From: Buchananella felis | GTDB taxonomy: Bacteria; Actinomycetota; Actinomycetes; Actinomycetales; Actinomycetaceae | Direction: 5' to 3' (one strand) | DNA length: 64,000 nucleotides | Assembly: GCF_041380015.1 (NCBI RefSeq) | Contig: NZ_CP159978.1 | Shown here: piece after piece, positions 11,501 through 19,192 of the stretch | Numbering within the stretch: the stretch's first letter is position 1 | Layout: each line of letters starts with the position of its first letter | Notes under the pieces: generated by a model | Database searches by the model: none | What the model saw: only the letters and a program-made list of their open reading frames with translations | What the model was told of the DNA's origin: nothing | Program-made: the position numbers and the translations under genes

Positions 11501-14500
11501 GGGGCGTGACCGGCAGCTTACGAGCACGGGCGAACGGCGTCGCCGTTCCGGCAGGGCTTGTATTCAGAGCCGCTACCTCCTGCACGGTTCGGGAGGAGAC
11601 TGCCGGCGCCGTCATAGACGGGTACAACCTGTCGGCGCCGCCGCCGCAAACCTTCACGATCGTGAAGGACCAGACCACCGAGGTCAGGTTCACCAACCAG
11701 TACACGCTTCGCAGTGGGACGTTCTCCGTGGCCAAGAGCGTGACCGGCGCCCCCGACTCGGCGAGCCAGAAGGACTACACGTTCAACTACAACTGCGGCG
11801 GCGAGGAGGGCACCGTGGTCGCCAAGGGCGACGGTGTGGCCGTACCCGTAGATAAGCAGTTCCGGATGGGCACCAGCTGCGTAGTCACCGAGGATCAGCA
11901 GACGGCGCAGATCCCCGGCTACCAGCTCACGCCGCCTGAGGCCCAAACGGTCGTGATCCAGGAGGACGCCACCGCCGCACTCGCGTTCACCAACGCCTAT
12001 ACGCGCAAGTTGGGCTCCTTCACGGTCACCAAGTCCGTGACCGGCGCCCCAGAGGCGCAAGCGGACAAGGAATACTCCTTCAGCTACGACTGTGGAGGTG
12101 AAACGGGCACGTTAATCGCCAAGGCAGACGGTCTCGCGGTGGCCGCAGGTAAGGACTTCCCGGTTGGGACGTCGTGCACCATCACCGAAAACAAAGAGGC
12201 GGCGGCGATAGAGGGATACAACCTGAGTGCCACCGGCCCGCAAACCGTCGAAATCACCGATGCCGTGACGGTGAACGCGTCGTTCACCAACTCCTACGCG
12301 CAAAAGGTGGGCACCTTCAAAGTCGTCAAGACGCTAGAGGGCGCACCCGCCGCAGCGAGCAGCAAGGACTACTCGTTCAACTACGACTGTGCCGGCACCA
12401 CCGGCCGGGTCACAGCCAAGGGCGACGGCGTCGCGGTGGCCGCAGACAAGAACTTCCCGGTGGGAACGTCGTGCACCATCACCGAAGACGCGGCGGCGGC
12501 GGCGATCGAGGGCTACACGCTCACGCAGCCGCAGGCGCAGACCGTGCAAATCGTGGAGGCCGCCCCGGTGGTCGCCACCTTCCAAAACACATACGCGCGC
12601 AAGACGGGCTCCTTCACGGTGGCCGTCACCAGCAGCGGCGCCCCGGCAACCGCCGCTACCAAGGACTACCCCTTCAACTACGACTGCGCCGGCCAGACCG
12701 GCCAGGTCACCGCCAAGGGCGACGGGGTCGCGGTGGCGGTGGAAAAGACGTTCCCGACCGGGACGTCGTGCACCATCACCCCGGATGCGCAGGCTGCCCA
12801 GATCGCGGGCTACAGCCTGCAGGCCGATCAGCCTCGCACCATCGAGATCAGGGAAGGGGAGCCGCAGCCCGTAACGTTCGCCCACGCCTACCAGCGGGAG
12901 CTGGGCAGCCTGTCCCTGACCAAGCAGGTCACCGGTACCGGCGCCGCGATGGCGGCGGGTAAGGAATTCACCATCCACTACCTGTGCCAGGGCCTGGACG
13001 GCACCGCGCCCAGCGGAAAGCTCAACCTGCTCGCTGGAGAGACGCAAACCATCCGGGAGATCCCCGTCGGCAGTTGCGCTATTCGCGAGGCGGCCGCCCC
13101 CATCCAGGACACCGACCTGACGGTGAACGCCACAGTGGACGACGTTGCCGCCGGCCAGCAGCCCTTCACCGCCCAGATCGCGCCGAACAAGACGACCAAC
13201 GTGGCCGTCACCAACGAATACACCCAGCACCGGGGCTCCTTCTCTGTTGCCAAGACGGTTGATGGTGTTGAGGGCGCGGCTAGGGAGTTCCAGTTCCAGT
13301 ACGTGTGTGGTGAGCAGGCCGGCGACCTCACTGTGAAGGGTGATGGTGTTGCGGTGGCTGTGGGGCAGGACTTCCCGGTTGGGACGTCGTGCGAGATTAG
13401 TGAGGATGTGGAGTCCGCTGAGATTGAGGGTTACAACTTGATGGTGCCTGAGCCGCAGCAGGTTGTGATCGCTAAGGATGTGGTTGCTCCGCTGGTCTTT
13501 GCCAATAGCTATGTGCGCAAGACCGGCACGTTCGAGGTGGTTAAGACTGTGGCTGGTGGGCCGCAGGCTGCTGCTGATAAGGAGTACACGTTCAGCTATG
13601 ACTGTGGTGGTGTCACTGGTCAGGTCAAGGCCACGGGTGACGGTATCGCGGTTGCGGCGGACAAGGAGTTCCCGACTGGGACTTCTTGTACGGTTAGCGA
13701 GGATGCTGCCAGTGCGCAGGTGGCGGGTTACACGTTGGTGGTGCCGCAGGCGCGGGTGGTTGAGATTGTGGAGAGTGAGCCGGTGGTGGCTGCTTTCCGT
13801 AATGAGTATTCGCGTGATTTGGGTTCGTTCTCGGTTGCCAAGGTTGTGGCTGGGGACGGGGCCGATTTGGCGGCGGGTAAGGAGTTTGCCTTCTCTTACA
13901 GTTGCACTGGTTTGGATGGGACTGTGACGAGTGGCAGCTTTGAGCTTGCTGCTGGTGGTGTGCGTGAGGTGACCGACGTTGCGGTGGGACGTTGCACGCT
14001 GACTGAGGCCGATGCTGGTGTGGCTGGGGCTGATGTGGCTGGTGTGTTCACGGTGGCTGGGGCTGCTAGCCCGGGCGCTAGTGTCCAGTTCGATGTGGTC
14101 AAGGGCGCCAAGAGCGAGGTTGCGGCAACAAGCACCTACACCGCCCACGTGGGCTCCTTCTCCATCACCAAAACCGTCAACGGCGTTGAGGTAGCGGATC
14201 GGGAGTTCGAGTTCTCCTACGACTGTGGGGGAGTGACCGGTAGCCTGCGGGCGCGGGCTAATGGCGTTGCCGTCCCGGCGGGACGCGACTTCCGAGTCGG
14301 GACTTCTTGCACCGTTAGGGAGGAGAGCGCTGGCGCGGTGATCGACGGGTACAACCTGTCGGCTCCTGCTCCGCAGACCTTCGCGATCGTGAAGGACCAA
14401 ACCACCGAGTTGCGCTTCACCAATGCCTACACGTTGAAGGTGGGCTCCTTCCAGGTCGCTAAGACCGTGACGGGCGCCCCGGCTGCGGCGAGCGGCAAGG

Positions 14501-17500
14501 ACTACACCTTCGCCTACGACTGCGCTGGCCAGACCGGCCAGGTTGTGGCCAAGGGCGACGGCAAGGCAGTGCCCGTGGGCGTCGACTTCCGGGCCGGGAC
14601 CAGCTGCTCGGTGCGGGAGGTCGAATCCTCGGCAAACATCGACGGCTACGACCTGACAGTGCCGCCCGCCCAGACGGTGGCCATCGTTGAGGGACAAACC
14701 CCCACCGCTTCGTTCGAAAACGCCTACAAGCAGAAGGTCGGATCGTTCCAGGTCACCAAGGCGGTAACTGGCGCTCCCGAGGCGCAAGCGGAGAAGGAGT
14801 ACTCCTTCAGCTACGACTGCGGCGGCGAAACGGGCACGTTGACCGCTAAGGGCGACGGCGTGGCGGTTGCGGCGGGCAAGGACTTCCCGGTTGGGACGTC
14901 GTGCACCATCTCCGAAAACGTAGAGGCGGCCGCGATCGAGGGCTACAACCTCAGCGCGACCGGCCCGCAAACCGTAGAAATCACCGACGGTGTCACAGCC
15001 AACGTGAGCTTCACCAATGCGTATGTGCGCAAGACCGGCACGTTCGAGGTGGTTAAGACTGTGGCTGGTGGGCCGCAGGCTGCTGCTGATAAGGAGTACA
15101 CGTTCAGCTATGACTGTGGTGGTGTCACTGGTCAGGTCAAGGCCACGGGTGACGGTATCGCGGTTGCGGCGGACAAGGAGTTCCCGACTGGGACTTCTTG
15201 TACGGTTAGCGAGGATGCTGCCAGTGCGCAGGTGGCGGGTTACACGTTGGTGGTGCCGCAGGCGCGGGTGGTTGAGATTGTGGAGAGTGAGCCGGTGGTG
15301 GCTGCTTTCCGTAATGAGTATTCGCGTGATTTGGGTTCGTTCTCGGTTGCCAAGGTTGTGGCTGGGGACGGGGCCGATTTGGCGGCGGGTAAGGAGTTTG
15401 CCTTCTCTTACAGTTGCACTGGTTTGGATGGGACTGTGACGAGTGGCAGCTTTGAGCTTGCTGCTGGTGGTGTGCGTGAGGTGTCCGACGTTGCGGTGGG
15501 ACGTTGCACGCTGACTGAGGCCGATGCTGGTGTGGCTGGGGCTGATGTGGCTGGTGTGTTCACGGTGGCTGGGGCTGCTAGCCCGGGCGCTAGTGTCCAG
15601 TTCGATGTGGTCAAGGGCGCCAAGAGCGAGGTTGCGGCAACAAGCACCTACACCGCCCACGTGGGCTCCTTCTCCATCACCAAAACCGTCAACGGCCTGG
15701 ACGCGGCCGGAAAGAACTACAAGTTCAACTGGGCTTGTGGCCCCGAGAAGGGCTCTATGACGGTCACGCCGGGCGCTCCGGCGGTGCCGGCGGGACGCAG
15801 CTTCCGCGTCGGCACCTCCTGCACCATCAGCGAGGACGCCCAGGCGGCGGCGGTCACGGGATACAACCTGGAGCTGCCGGCATCCCAGCAGATCGTCATC
15901 GCCAAGGACACCTCGACGGAACTGGCCTTCGTTAACCGCTACGAACGCAAGACCGGCACGTTCAAGGTGGCCAAGACTGTGGCCGGCGGGCCGGATAGCG
16001 CCACGGCCAAGGAATTCGCCTTCAACTACAACTGCGGTGGAGACACCGGGCAGCTGAAGGCAAAGGGCGACGGCGTCGCAGCGGCCGCAGGGAAGAACTG
16101 GCCGGTCGGAACGTCGTGCACCATTACCGAACAAACGAGCACGGCCCAGATTGCTGGCTACACGCTCACCCCGCCACAGGCGCAGGTGATAAGCATCGTG
16201 GAGGGCACCCCGGTGATCGCCGCGTTCCAGAACACCTACACGCGGGACACGGGCTCGCTCGTCGTGGACGCGCGTGTCACCGGCACCGGCGCCGACCTCG
16301 CCAGCACGGCGCAGATCGACGTCTCCTACTCCTGCACCAACGCGCAGGGCGAGAAGGCCGACGGTGCCTTCAAGATCGCCGCAGGCGGCTCCAAGCGGAT
16401 CGCCGACGTGCCCACCGGCACCTGCAACATCAAGTGGCAGGCACCCGCCGTGGCAAATGCGGACCTGGCCACCCAGGTCAGCGTCGCCTCCGGTGAGAGC
16501 GGCTCCAGTCGGTTCGAGCTCGCCAAGGGGCAAGAACGCGTGGTCTCCATCGAGGCCCGCTACACGGCACACGTCGGCACGTTCGCAGTCGCGCACAAGG
16601 TGGCCGGAGCGCCGGCGCAAGCCACCAACAAGGACTACAAGTTCAAGTGGGCCTGTGGTGACCAAACCGGAGTGCTAACCACCAAGGGAGATGGAGTGGC
16701 CGTGCCCGTGGACAAGAAGTTCCGGGTCGGTACCTCCTGCACCATTACGCAGGAGCTCGCCGGAACCGCAATTCCTGGGTACACATTCACCCCGGGAGCG
16801 AAGGTGGTTTTGATCGTCGGCAAGGACACCACGGCAGAGGCAGCCTTCCGGGGCACCTACACCAGAAACATGGGGTCCTTCTCGGTCGCCAAGACCGTCA
16901 GCGGCGCCAACGCGGCAGGGAAGGTCTACGAATTCGACTACAACTGTGGCGGTGACACCGGCAGTCTGGAAGTCCGCGCGGACGGAAAGGCCGTTTCGGT
17001 CGGCAAGGACTTCCCCACGGGCACCAGGTGTGAGATCAGCGAGGACGTTCAGTCAGCTGGGATTCCCGGCTACGACCTTGCTGCCCCTGCGGCCCAGTCC
17101 GTCACGATCACCAAGGGAGAGGCAGCCCGAGTCAGCTTCGTGAACAAGTACACGAAGAAGGCCCAGCCGACGCCGACCCCAACCGCGTCGGTCGAGCCGA
17201 GCGCGAGTACGAGCGCTTCGGCCAGTGCGTCGGCGTCTGCGAGTGCGAGTGCTTCGGCCAGTGCGAGTGTGTCTGCGTCTGCGAGCACGAGTGCGAGTGC
17301 ATCTGCCAGCGTCAGCGCGTCGGCGTCTGCGAGTACGAGTGCTTCGGCCAGTGCGTCGGCGTCGGTCGAGCCGAGCACGTCGCCAAGTGCGAGCTCGAGC
17401 GCGAGTGCGAGTGTGAGCGCGAGTGCATCTGCCAGCGCCAGCGCGTCGGCCCAGCCTTCCGGCGGTCCTTCGATCCCGGCCCCGGGAACGGTGGTGCGGT

Positions 17501-18384
17501 TGGCCGGAGAGTCGAGGTACGGCACATCTGCGACAGTCATGGAGCAGGGTACCTGGGGCGAGGCAATTGTGTTGGCGTCCGGTACTAACGCGGCTGACGC
17601 GCTGGCGGCAACGCCACTTGCGGGCGCGCTAGACGCACCTGTTTTGCTCACCGGCAGGAACGCGCTGGACGCTGAGACTCGACGCGTGCTGGTCGCTGCG
17701 AGGGCGGCTGGAGCTTCTAGGGTTCTCATCGCGGGTGGCACGGGTTCGATCAGCGTTGCGGTGGAGAACCAGCTCAAGGCCTTGGGCTTCGAAGTGGGCC
17801 GCCTGGCAGGCGAGGACCGATTCTCTACAGCGTCCAAGATTGCGCAAGAGACAGGCAGAGTGCTGGAGAGTAACGGCTCCGCTGTGGGAGCGGTCGTCTT
17901 CGTGGATGGCCATTCCTTCGCGGATGGGCTGACGGCCGGTCCCGCTGCTGCCGCAAAGAACGGAGTAATTCTCCTGACCAACGGCAAGCATCTACCTGCG
18001 GGTGCAGCGGCCCAGGCAGCCGGATTCAATGCACCGGTCTTCGGAGTGGGCGGAAACGCGGCGGTGGCCACGCGCGGTTTGAATGCAACGGGCGTAGTCG
18101 GGCGCGATAGGTTCGAAACGGCTGTTGCTGTGGCCAATGCCTTCCTGCCGGAGGCCAAGTACGCCGTGATTGCAAGTGGTCAGGACTTTGCCGATGCCCT
18201 CTCGGGTGGCGCCCTGGCCGCCAACAAGGGGGGCGTACTGCTCCTTACCAGGTCGGCTGTCGCTCCCACCGCTTTGCTCTCTCACCTACGTGCCGGTAAG
18301 TACACGAGTCTGCACGTAGTCGGTGGGCAGCGCTCGGTGTCTGAGCGGGTGCTCAGTCAGCTCAGGGCAGCGCTGGTCAGATAG
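5533..18384 (+). CDS. Giant secreted repeat protein with C-terminal CWB2 cell-wall-binding repeats
   Basis: A 4283-residue putative surface protein. Residues 1-40 are a signal peptide (cleavage likely after AWA). I count about 37 tandem domains of roughly 100 residues. The first 12 (about 100-1320) are divergent; the last 25 (about 1325-3870) match DUF5979-type Ig-like repeats with the pattern GSFxVxKxVxG...FxYxCGG...GTSCxI...GY.L, ending in a beta strand. Each has two conserved cysteines, suggesting one disulfide per domain. Residues about 3876-3977 are a Pro/Thr then Ser/Ala linker. Residues about 3985-4283 hold three CWB2 repeats (RLAGESRYGTS; RLAGEDRFSTA; GRDRFETA), which bind secondary wall polymers in other Gram-positives. 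A GGAAGGACTC site precedes the ATG. Adhesin or S-layer-like fibre is inference. The 5' third is visibly less GC-rich than the rest. Confidence 0.9.
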   Translation: MTPQRKPRLVEKLAVLALPIALVLAGLTSASGLGAGTAWAAPDGGMPGEQHSKALTDPQAVPEPTPTNGPVPSSTDGPMPPPTDGPVPAPTSGGGEGLNEQNAGRFSIQINFVDPPDGLSPIAFGYTCYVPERDQIQGTISIERFNEPFPSPLIPAESTCYVRSQSADEIRLEETYWDFGVQVGGLHQIQVSARLRPTEGALFISSEVNEIEGLDLSQVAYNYECAKEGVNPYIKRGVAIVPTNGRPISVENAIPFGANCKVTEVAASTEVEGFSRTVGDASVTVHIGEWADSTARFDYRYIPTGKGELIILYGESGRKDEASSDDILIDISCGSEYRKVKVDRQTHEAQSVGWFEAGQTCIVAIDTNSLAVPNHSFDAPVQKQVEIVDGQAAEIEIETTYIPDPVPVRIGIEIEGLPAGQENRQFRVNYSCGDVSGSVEVRPGQAPVELEELFHVGGNCRAQFAPESIRIPGYYFHGSEHEFYVTYGRDQVLTLRGLYKKGEGAIRVQYSQNPDVYSGYLDYRVRCDKSLGDGSAPYDVVHGGMAYRNGESDTVDGLAAGAVCSIELERLHDSNYLMLMPSPVIVTVPNGEVVEVNLHAEWILKTWEERYLKVVPESIGYDSDWLGGYFRYSCRFEGEMPVEGEFQRVEGGFESDHYYQSKSGIRVGSVCQISPSRDLYVPRGYELVRAEPYTLTVEEGSEIAIARPKVEYRQRVSTVNILWRERNHNWALVDHLEPVLSYRCGDDEGRVRVNYGGFELPREYPVGTTCSVSADFSTAQLEGYRVVGPEPKTVTVTEFGQILDVTLEVEYVSEPVLDPARVGTLSVSFALTDYSYSPNGLRRGRFNINWSCGSYSGVSFVEGIEKVVEVDREFPIGTTCRVEIDPESPAFKGYSVKDVRDGTVRIGAGRNYYAAELFLSPKFGRFSVVSSVRGAGVDFLRGMPLTFDYACLSFGGVKEEGRVHANVGQATDPFPVREGICSIKPQGFPNSSSLSWGVKYNGQDLAAPGKMFEVSGAEVNRVEVIFESVGEFPSMSIAAVGDATSPTTYKWSCGHQRGTMDVLGSGIPVTVAERILHGSTCVVWVVPESVPDGWRLVGAPFQIKRVGLSETETSFSFEYEQLLGELEFWADWAGGWRPVDEPGVVVSYSCVSSSGEETQGAVNIGESNPAASVLVAGGSCDLTLSRKPFPGQTFEGMFDSSSTLSKRVVVRPGERTYVHVVYSYRVELGALAVTVNGNGADVASNLFRYKYECSDTYGSGSVVGDGTMGALHEVPIGARCRVWIGDDSAYVPFYDVSLPEPKTVSIESTEPVVVPFEVVYTPRPTSFSVKKTVENGPLGADRAYHDFHYTCSNEGGVIAEADLSVEANGQAVTAPESMPAGTSCVINEILPVEPPNGYTLTSTPPQTIQIVAGRNAEVSFVDRYTRTGGSLLVTKAVQGDAAYKAYNQEFEFSYACNVGQENAQNGTFTVRHATPKEISGLPEGSCVITETSPAPQYVDITTTATLNDALVEGPSYSVSVQAGQLARLDIGSHYAAQYGTLAIAKTVQGVDPADRTFEVRWQCYGDGYGFGYGSAHGYQYGVVQVDGRGTPVVVDRRIQAGSRCVASSTSSGIPGYSIAGTSEVTVNIGKDTQSLAHVIDEYELDRGSLEVDVRVFSAVEGTESLTFDFSYSCKGQDESVTTGQFQVTGPQNHVVPNLPVGECTVTQQNPTLEGFDIETTFRYQSSAHPGPSITVWISKDQLAYLGSVNELATEFVPLLVKNRVEGVETNGSEFRFDWSCDGLSRRGSFYLPDNVSEYRIPFRFPVGAKCTVKQTTSPHYSGFKLTPPADVTVTLEGGGSPASASFVSQYAPRLGSFELSAVASGTDADMLTGKQFTFAYTCQGQSGVSKDGTVSVDGTTPVRVDGLPIGTCTIRETSEAITNADIHSTFAIHGSPVYSSEWTFGIGEDVVVPLSVNKSVTAHVGSFSVAKAVNGVEVADREFEFSYDCGGVTGSLRARANGVAVPAGLVFRAATSCTVREETAGAVIDGYNLSAPPPQTFTIVKDQTTEVRFTNQYTLRSGTFSVAKSVTGAPDSASQKDYTFNYNCGGEEGTVVAKGDGVAVPVDKQFRMGTSCVVTEDQQTAQIPGYQLTPPEAQTVVIQEDATAALAFTNAYTRKLGSFTVTKSVTGAPEAQADKEYSFSYDCGGETGTLIAKADGLAVAAGKDFPVGTSCTITENKEAAAIEGYNLSATGPQTVEITDAVTVNASFTNSYAQKVGTFKVVKTLEGAPAAASSKDYSFNYDCAGTTGRVTAKGDGVAVAADKNFPVGTSCTITEDAAAAAIEGYTLTQPQAQTVQIVEAAPVVATFQNTYARKTGSFTVAVTSSGAPATAATKDYPFNYDCAGQTGQVTAKGDGVAVAVEKTFPTGTSCTITPDAQAAQIAGYSLQADQPRTIEIREGEPQPVTFAHAYQRELGSLSLTKQVTGTGAAMAAGKEFTIHYLCQGLDGTAPSGKLNLLAGETQTIREIPVGSCAIREAAAPIQDTDLTVNATVDDVAAGQQPFTAQIAPNKTTNVAVTNEYTQHRGSFSVAKTVDGVEGAAREFQFQYVCGEQAGDLTVKGDGVAVAVGQDFPVGTSCEISEDVESAEIEGYNLMVPEPQQVVIAKDVVAPLVFANSYVRKTGTFEVVKTVAGGPQAAADKEYTFSYDCGGVTGQVKATGDGIAVAADKEFPTGTSCTVSEDAASAQVAGYTLVVPQARVVEIVESEPVVAAFRNEYSRDLGSFSVAKVVAGDGADLAAGKEFAFSYSCTGLDGTVTSGSFELAAGGVREVTDVAVGRCTLTEADAGVAGADVAGVFTVAGAASPGASVQFDVVKGAKSEVAATSTYTAHVGSFSITKTVNGVEVADREFEFSYDCGGVTGSLRARANGVAVPAGRDFRVGTSCTVREESAGAVIDGYNLSAPAPQTFAIVKDQTTELRFTNAYTLKVGSFQVAKTVTGAPAAASGKDYTFAYDCAGQTGQVVAKGDGKAVPVGVDFRAGTSCSVREVESSANIDGYDLTVPPAQTVAIVEGQTPTASFENAYKQKVGSFQVTKAVTGAPEAQAEKEYSFSYDCGGETGTLTAKGDGVAVAAGKDFPVGTSCTISENVEAAAIEGYNLSATGPQTVEITDGVTANVSFTNAYVRKTGTFEVVKTVAGGPQAAADKEYTFSYDCGGVTGQVKATGDGIAVAADKEFPTGTSCTVSEDAASAQVAGYTLVVPQARVVEIVESEPVVAAFRNEYSRDLGSFSVAKVVAGDGADLAAGKEFAFSYSCTGLDGTVTSGSFELAAGGVREVSDVAVGRCTLTEADAGVAGADVAGVFTVAGAASPGASVQFDVVKGAKSEVAATSTYTAHVGSFSITKTVNGLDAAGKNYKFNWACGPEKGSMTVTPGAPAVPAGRSFRVGTSCTISEDAQAAAVTGYNLELPASQQIVIAKDTSTELAFVNRYERKTGTFKVAKTVAGGPDSATAKEFAFNYNCGGDTGQLKAKGDGVAAAAGKNWPVGTSCTITEQTSTAQIAGYTLTPPQAQVISIVEGTPVIAAFQNTYTRDTGSLVVDARVTGTGADLASTAQIDVSYSCTNAQGEKADGAFKIAAGGSKRIADVPTGTCNIKWQAPAVANADLATQVSVASGESGSSRFELAKGQERVVSIEARYTAHVGTFAVAHKVAGAPAQATNKDYKFKWACGDQTGVLTTKGDGVAVPVDKKFRVGTSCTITQELAGTAIPGYTFTPGAKVVLIVGKDTTAEAAFRGTYTRNMGSFSVAKTVSGANAAGKVYEFDYNCGGDTGSLEVRADGKAVSVGKDFPTGTRCEISEDVQSAGIPGYDLAAPAAQSVTITKGEAARVSFVNKYTKKAQPTPTPTASVEPSASTSASASASASASASASASASVSASASTSASASASVSASASASTSASASASASVEPSTSPSASSSASASVSASASASASASAQPSGGPSIPAPGTVVRLAGESRYGTSATVMEQGTWGEAIVLASGTNAADALAATPLAGALDAPVLLTGRNALDAETRRVLVAARAAGASRVLIAGGTGSISVAVENQLKALGFEVGRLAGEDRFSTASKIAQETGRVLESNGSAVGAVVFVDGHSFADGLTAGPAAAAKNGVILLTNGKHLPAGAAAQAAGFNAPVFGVGGNAAVATRGLNATGVVGRDRFETAVAVANAFLPEAKYAVIASGQDFADALSGGALAANKGGVLLLTRSAVAPTALLSHLRAGKYTSLHVVGGQRSVSERVLSQLRAALVR
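13138..13149 (+). repeat. GACGACGYTGCC motif, copy 2
   Basis: GACGACGTTGCC followed by GCC, encoding DDVAA in a loop of one DUF5979-type domain of the giant surface protein. Confidence 0.7.
13510..14184 (+). repeat. 675-bp intragenic direct repeat, copy A
   Basis: Encodes about two and a quarter domains of the giant protein (residues about 2660-2884). It recurs 1512 bp downstream with one difference that I can see (GTGACCGAC versus GTGTCCGAC, Thr to Ser). Its codons are more T-rich (GGTGGTGTC, GCTGGTGTG) than those of adjacent domains. Confidence 0.9.
15022..15696 (+). repeat. 675-bp intragenic direct repeat, copy B
   Basis: Near-identical partner of the copy starting at 13510. Similarity stops abruptly inside a domain at the same codon (AACGGC), after which the copies continue GTTGAG versus CTGGAC. 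Abrupt edges indicate recent duplication or gene conversion within the gene. Confidence 0.9.
17170..17460 (+). repeat. Ser/Ala low-complexity coding repeat
   Basis: Alternating GCG/AGT/GCK/TCG codons give a (Ser-Ala)n linker between the Ig-like domains and the wall-binding domain. Such stretches are prone to slippage in units of six bases, so length may vary between strains. Confidence 0.85.
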
Positions 18385-18403
18385 CGGCACTTTCCCCAAG
18401 GAC

Positions 18404-18439
18404 AGTGGGGTCGGCGTTTATAGAAACGCCGACCCCACT
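18404..18439 (+). terminator. Hairpin after the giant surface gene
   Basis: AGTGGGGTCGGCGTTT pairs perfectly with AAACGCCGACCCCACT across a 4-nt loop, 19 bp after the stop. A strong stem without a long T-run. Confidence 0.75.
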
Positions 18440-18526
18440 GCATCGCTTGGACTCGGCCGGGTGCCCCGGGTACTCCCAAACGAGGGTGTAGGCGATGGCG
18501 TTATGGCCGGCCCGGGTTGTATCTCT

Positions 18527-18579
18527 GGGTGTCGCCCGCACGGGCCACTCTCCTGGGTGCCGCCCGCACGGGCCACTCG
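18527..18579. repeat. Short direct repeat in intergenic region
   Basis: GGGTGYCGCCCGCACGGGCC followed by ACTC occurs twice, about 30 bp apart. Each copy contains the small palindrome CCCGCACGGG. The rest of 18440-18640 shows no gene. Confidence 0.6.
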
Positions 18580-18640
18580 GGTTTCTCCCCTGGGGCCCCG
18601 CCGGACCCGATTCGCAAAGCCGGGGCAAGGGCGCCGGTGG

Positions 18641-18835
18641 TTGCGCAAACGGTTGTGGGGTTGGTCGACCTATTGAGCTGTTGGTGCAGCCATTGCGGTC
18701 TTGGTGCACCGATTGAGGGGTTACCCGGTCGGGTAGGCCCTCGAGAGGTGCATCAACCGTACGACTGGTGCGCCAACCCCACGACTGGTGCACTATCCCT
18801 ACGAGAGGTGCACTATCCCCTCAATCGCTTGCGCA
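18641..18835 (+). repeat. Dispersed non-coding element E1 (20-bp units, terminal inverted repeats)
   Basis: Starts TTGCGCAAACGGTTG and ends CAATCGCTTGCGCA, so the ends are imperfect inverted repeats (TGCGCAARCGRTTG). The interior steps in 20-bp units: GAGAGGTGCATCAACC, GACTGGTGCGCCAACC, GACTGGTGCACTATCC, GAGAGGTGCACTATCC begin 20 bp apart (about 18743-18825). A central inverted repeat TTACCCGGTCGGGTA lies between the two arms. No open frame. Related elements lie at 36102, 49137 and 49562. Confidence 0.8.
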
Positions 18836-19081
18836 CTCCCGCACGGCGATGCGCACCCTTTCGCCAGGCAACGAGTTGGCTTCCCGCCGGACGTGATTAG
18901 TGCCAATCTCCTGCCCCTGGATACGCGCCCGGCCCTGGCCTAGGCTCGCTGTTAGGCGGGTTGTGTGGCGCCGGCATGGTGGCTTCCGACAACCCGCCAA
19001 TCCGATCGTTCATTTTGTGGACCGTTATCCCAGGATGTGGACGCAGTTCGGGCTTGCGTGACTAGTTGCGGTCCAACGAGA

Positions 19082-19087
19082 TAGTGT
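19082..19087 (+). promoter_or_regulatory. -10 box of the ilvB leader
   Basis: TAGTGT lies 6 nt before the ATG of a 7-codon leader ORF, the leaderless spacing. A GTGACT 18 bp upstream is a possible -35. Confidence 0.45.
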
Positions 19088-19093
19088 TTCCCC

Positions 19094-19117
19094 ATGTTGT
19101 TCCCCGTATCGCTCTGA
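19094..19117 (+). CDS. Putative ilvBNC leader peptide
   Basis: A 7-codon ORF, M-L-F-P-V-S-L, about 75 bp before ilvB. Three of seven residues are Leu or Val, products of the pathway. A perfect hairpin (GACGCAG, TCAAC loop, CTGCGTC; 19116-19134) begins on its stop codon, so a ribosome finishing or stalling on the peptide would affect folding. Corynebacterial ilvBNC uses leader-peptide attenuation; this one is much shorter, and the role is inferred. Confidence 0.4.
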   Translation: MLFPVSL

Positions 19118-19134
19118 CGCAGTCAACCTGCGTC
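19116..19134 (+). promoter_or_regulatory. Leader hairpin overlapping the leader stop codon
   Basis: Seven-base-pair perfect stem GACGCAG/CTGCGTC with a five-base loop. It shares bases with the TGA of the upstream mini-ORF. Further G/C-rich sequence before the ilvB Shine-Dalgarno could form an alternative structure. Confidence 0.45.
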
Positions 19135-19192
19135 GGCCGGCGTGCGGGGCTTTGTATGTTTGCGGAGCCAAACCCGAGGGAGGGAGGAAAGC

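Noticed and set aside
12334..16665. A 1443-codon open frame on the minus strand opposite the giant surface gene
   Set aside because: It follows the repeats of the plus-strand gene in mirror image, has no signal, domain or ribosome site, and arises because the high-GC repeat codons lack stops in that frame.
18641..18835. CRISPR array (E1-E4 and the 430-1500 array have regular spacing)
   Set aside because: The period is 20 bp without constant repeat plus unique spacer structure, orientation inverts inside the element, and no cas gene is present.
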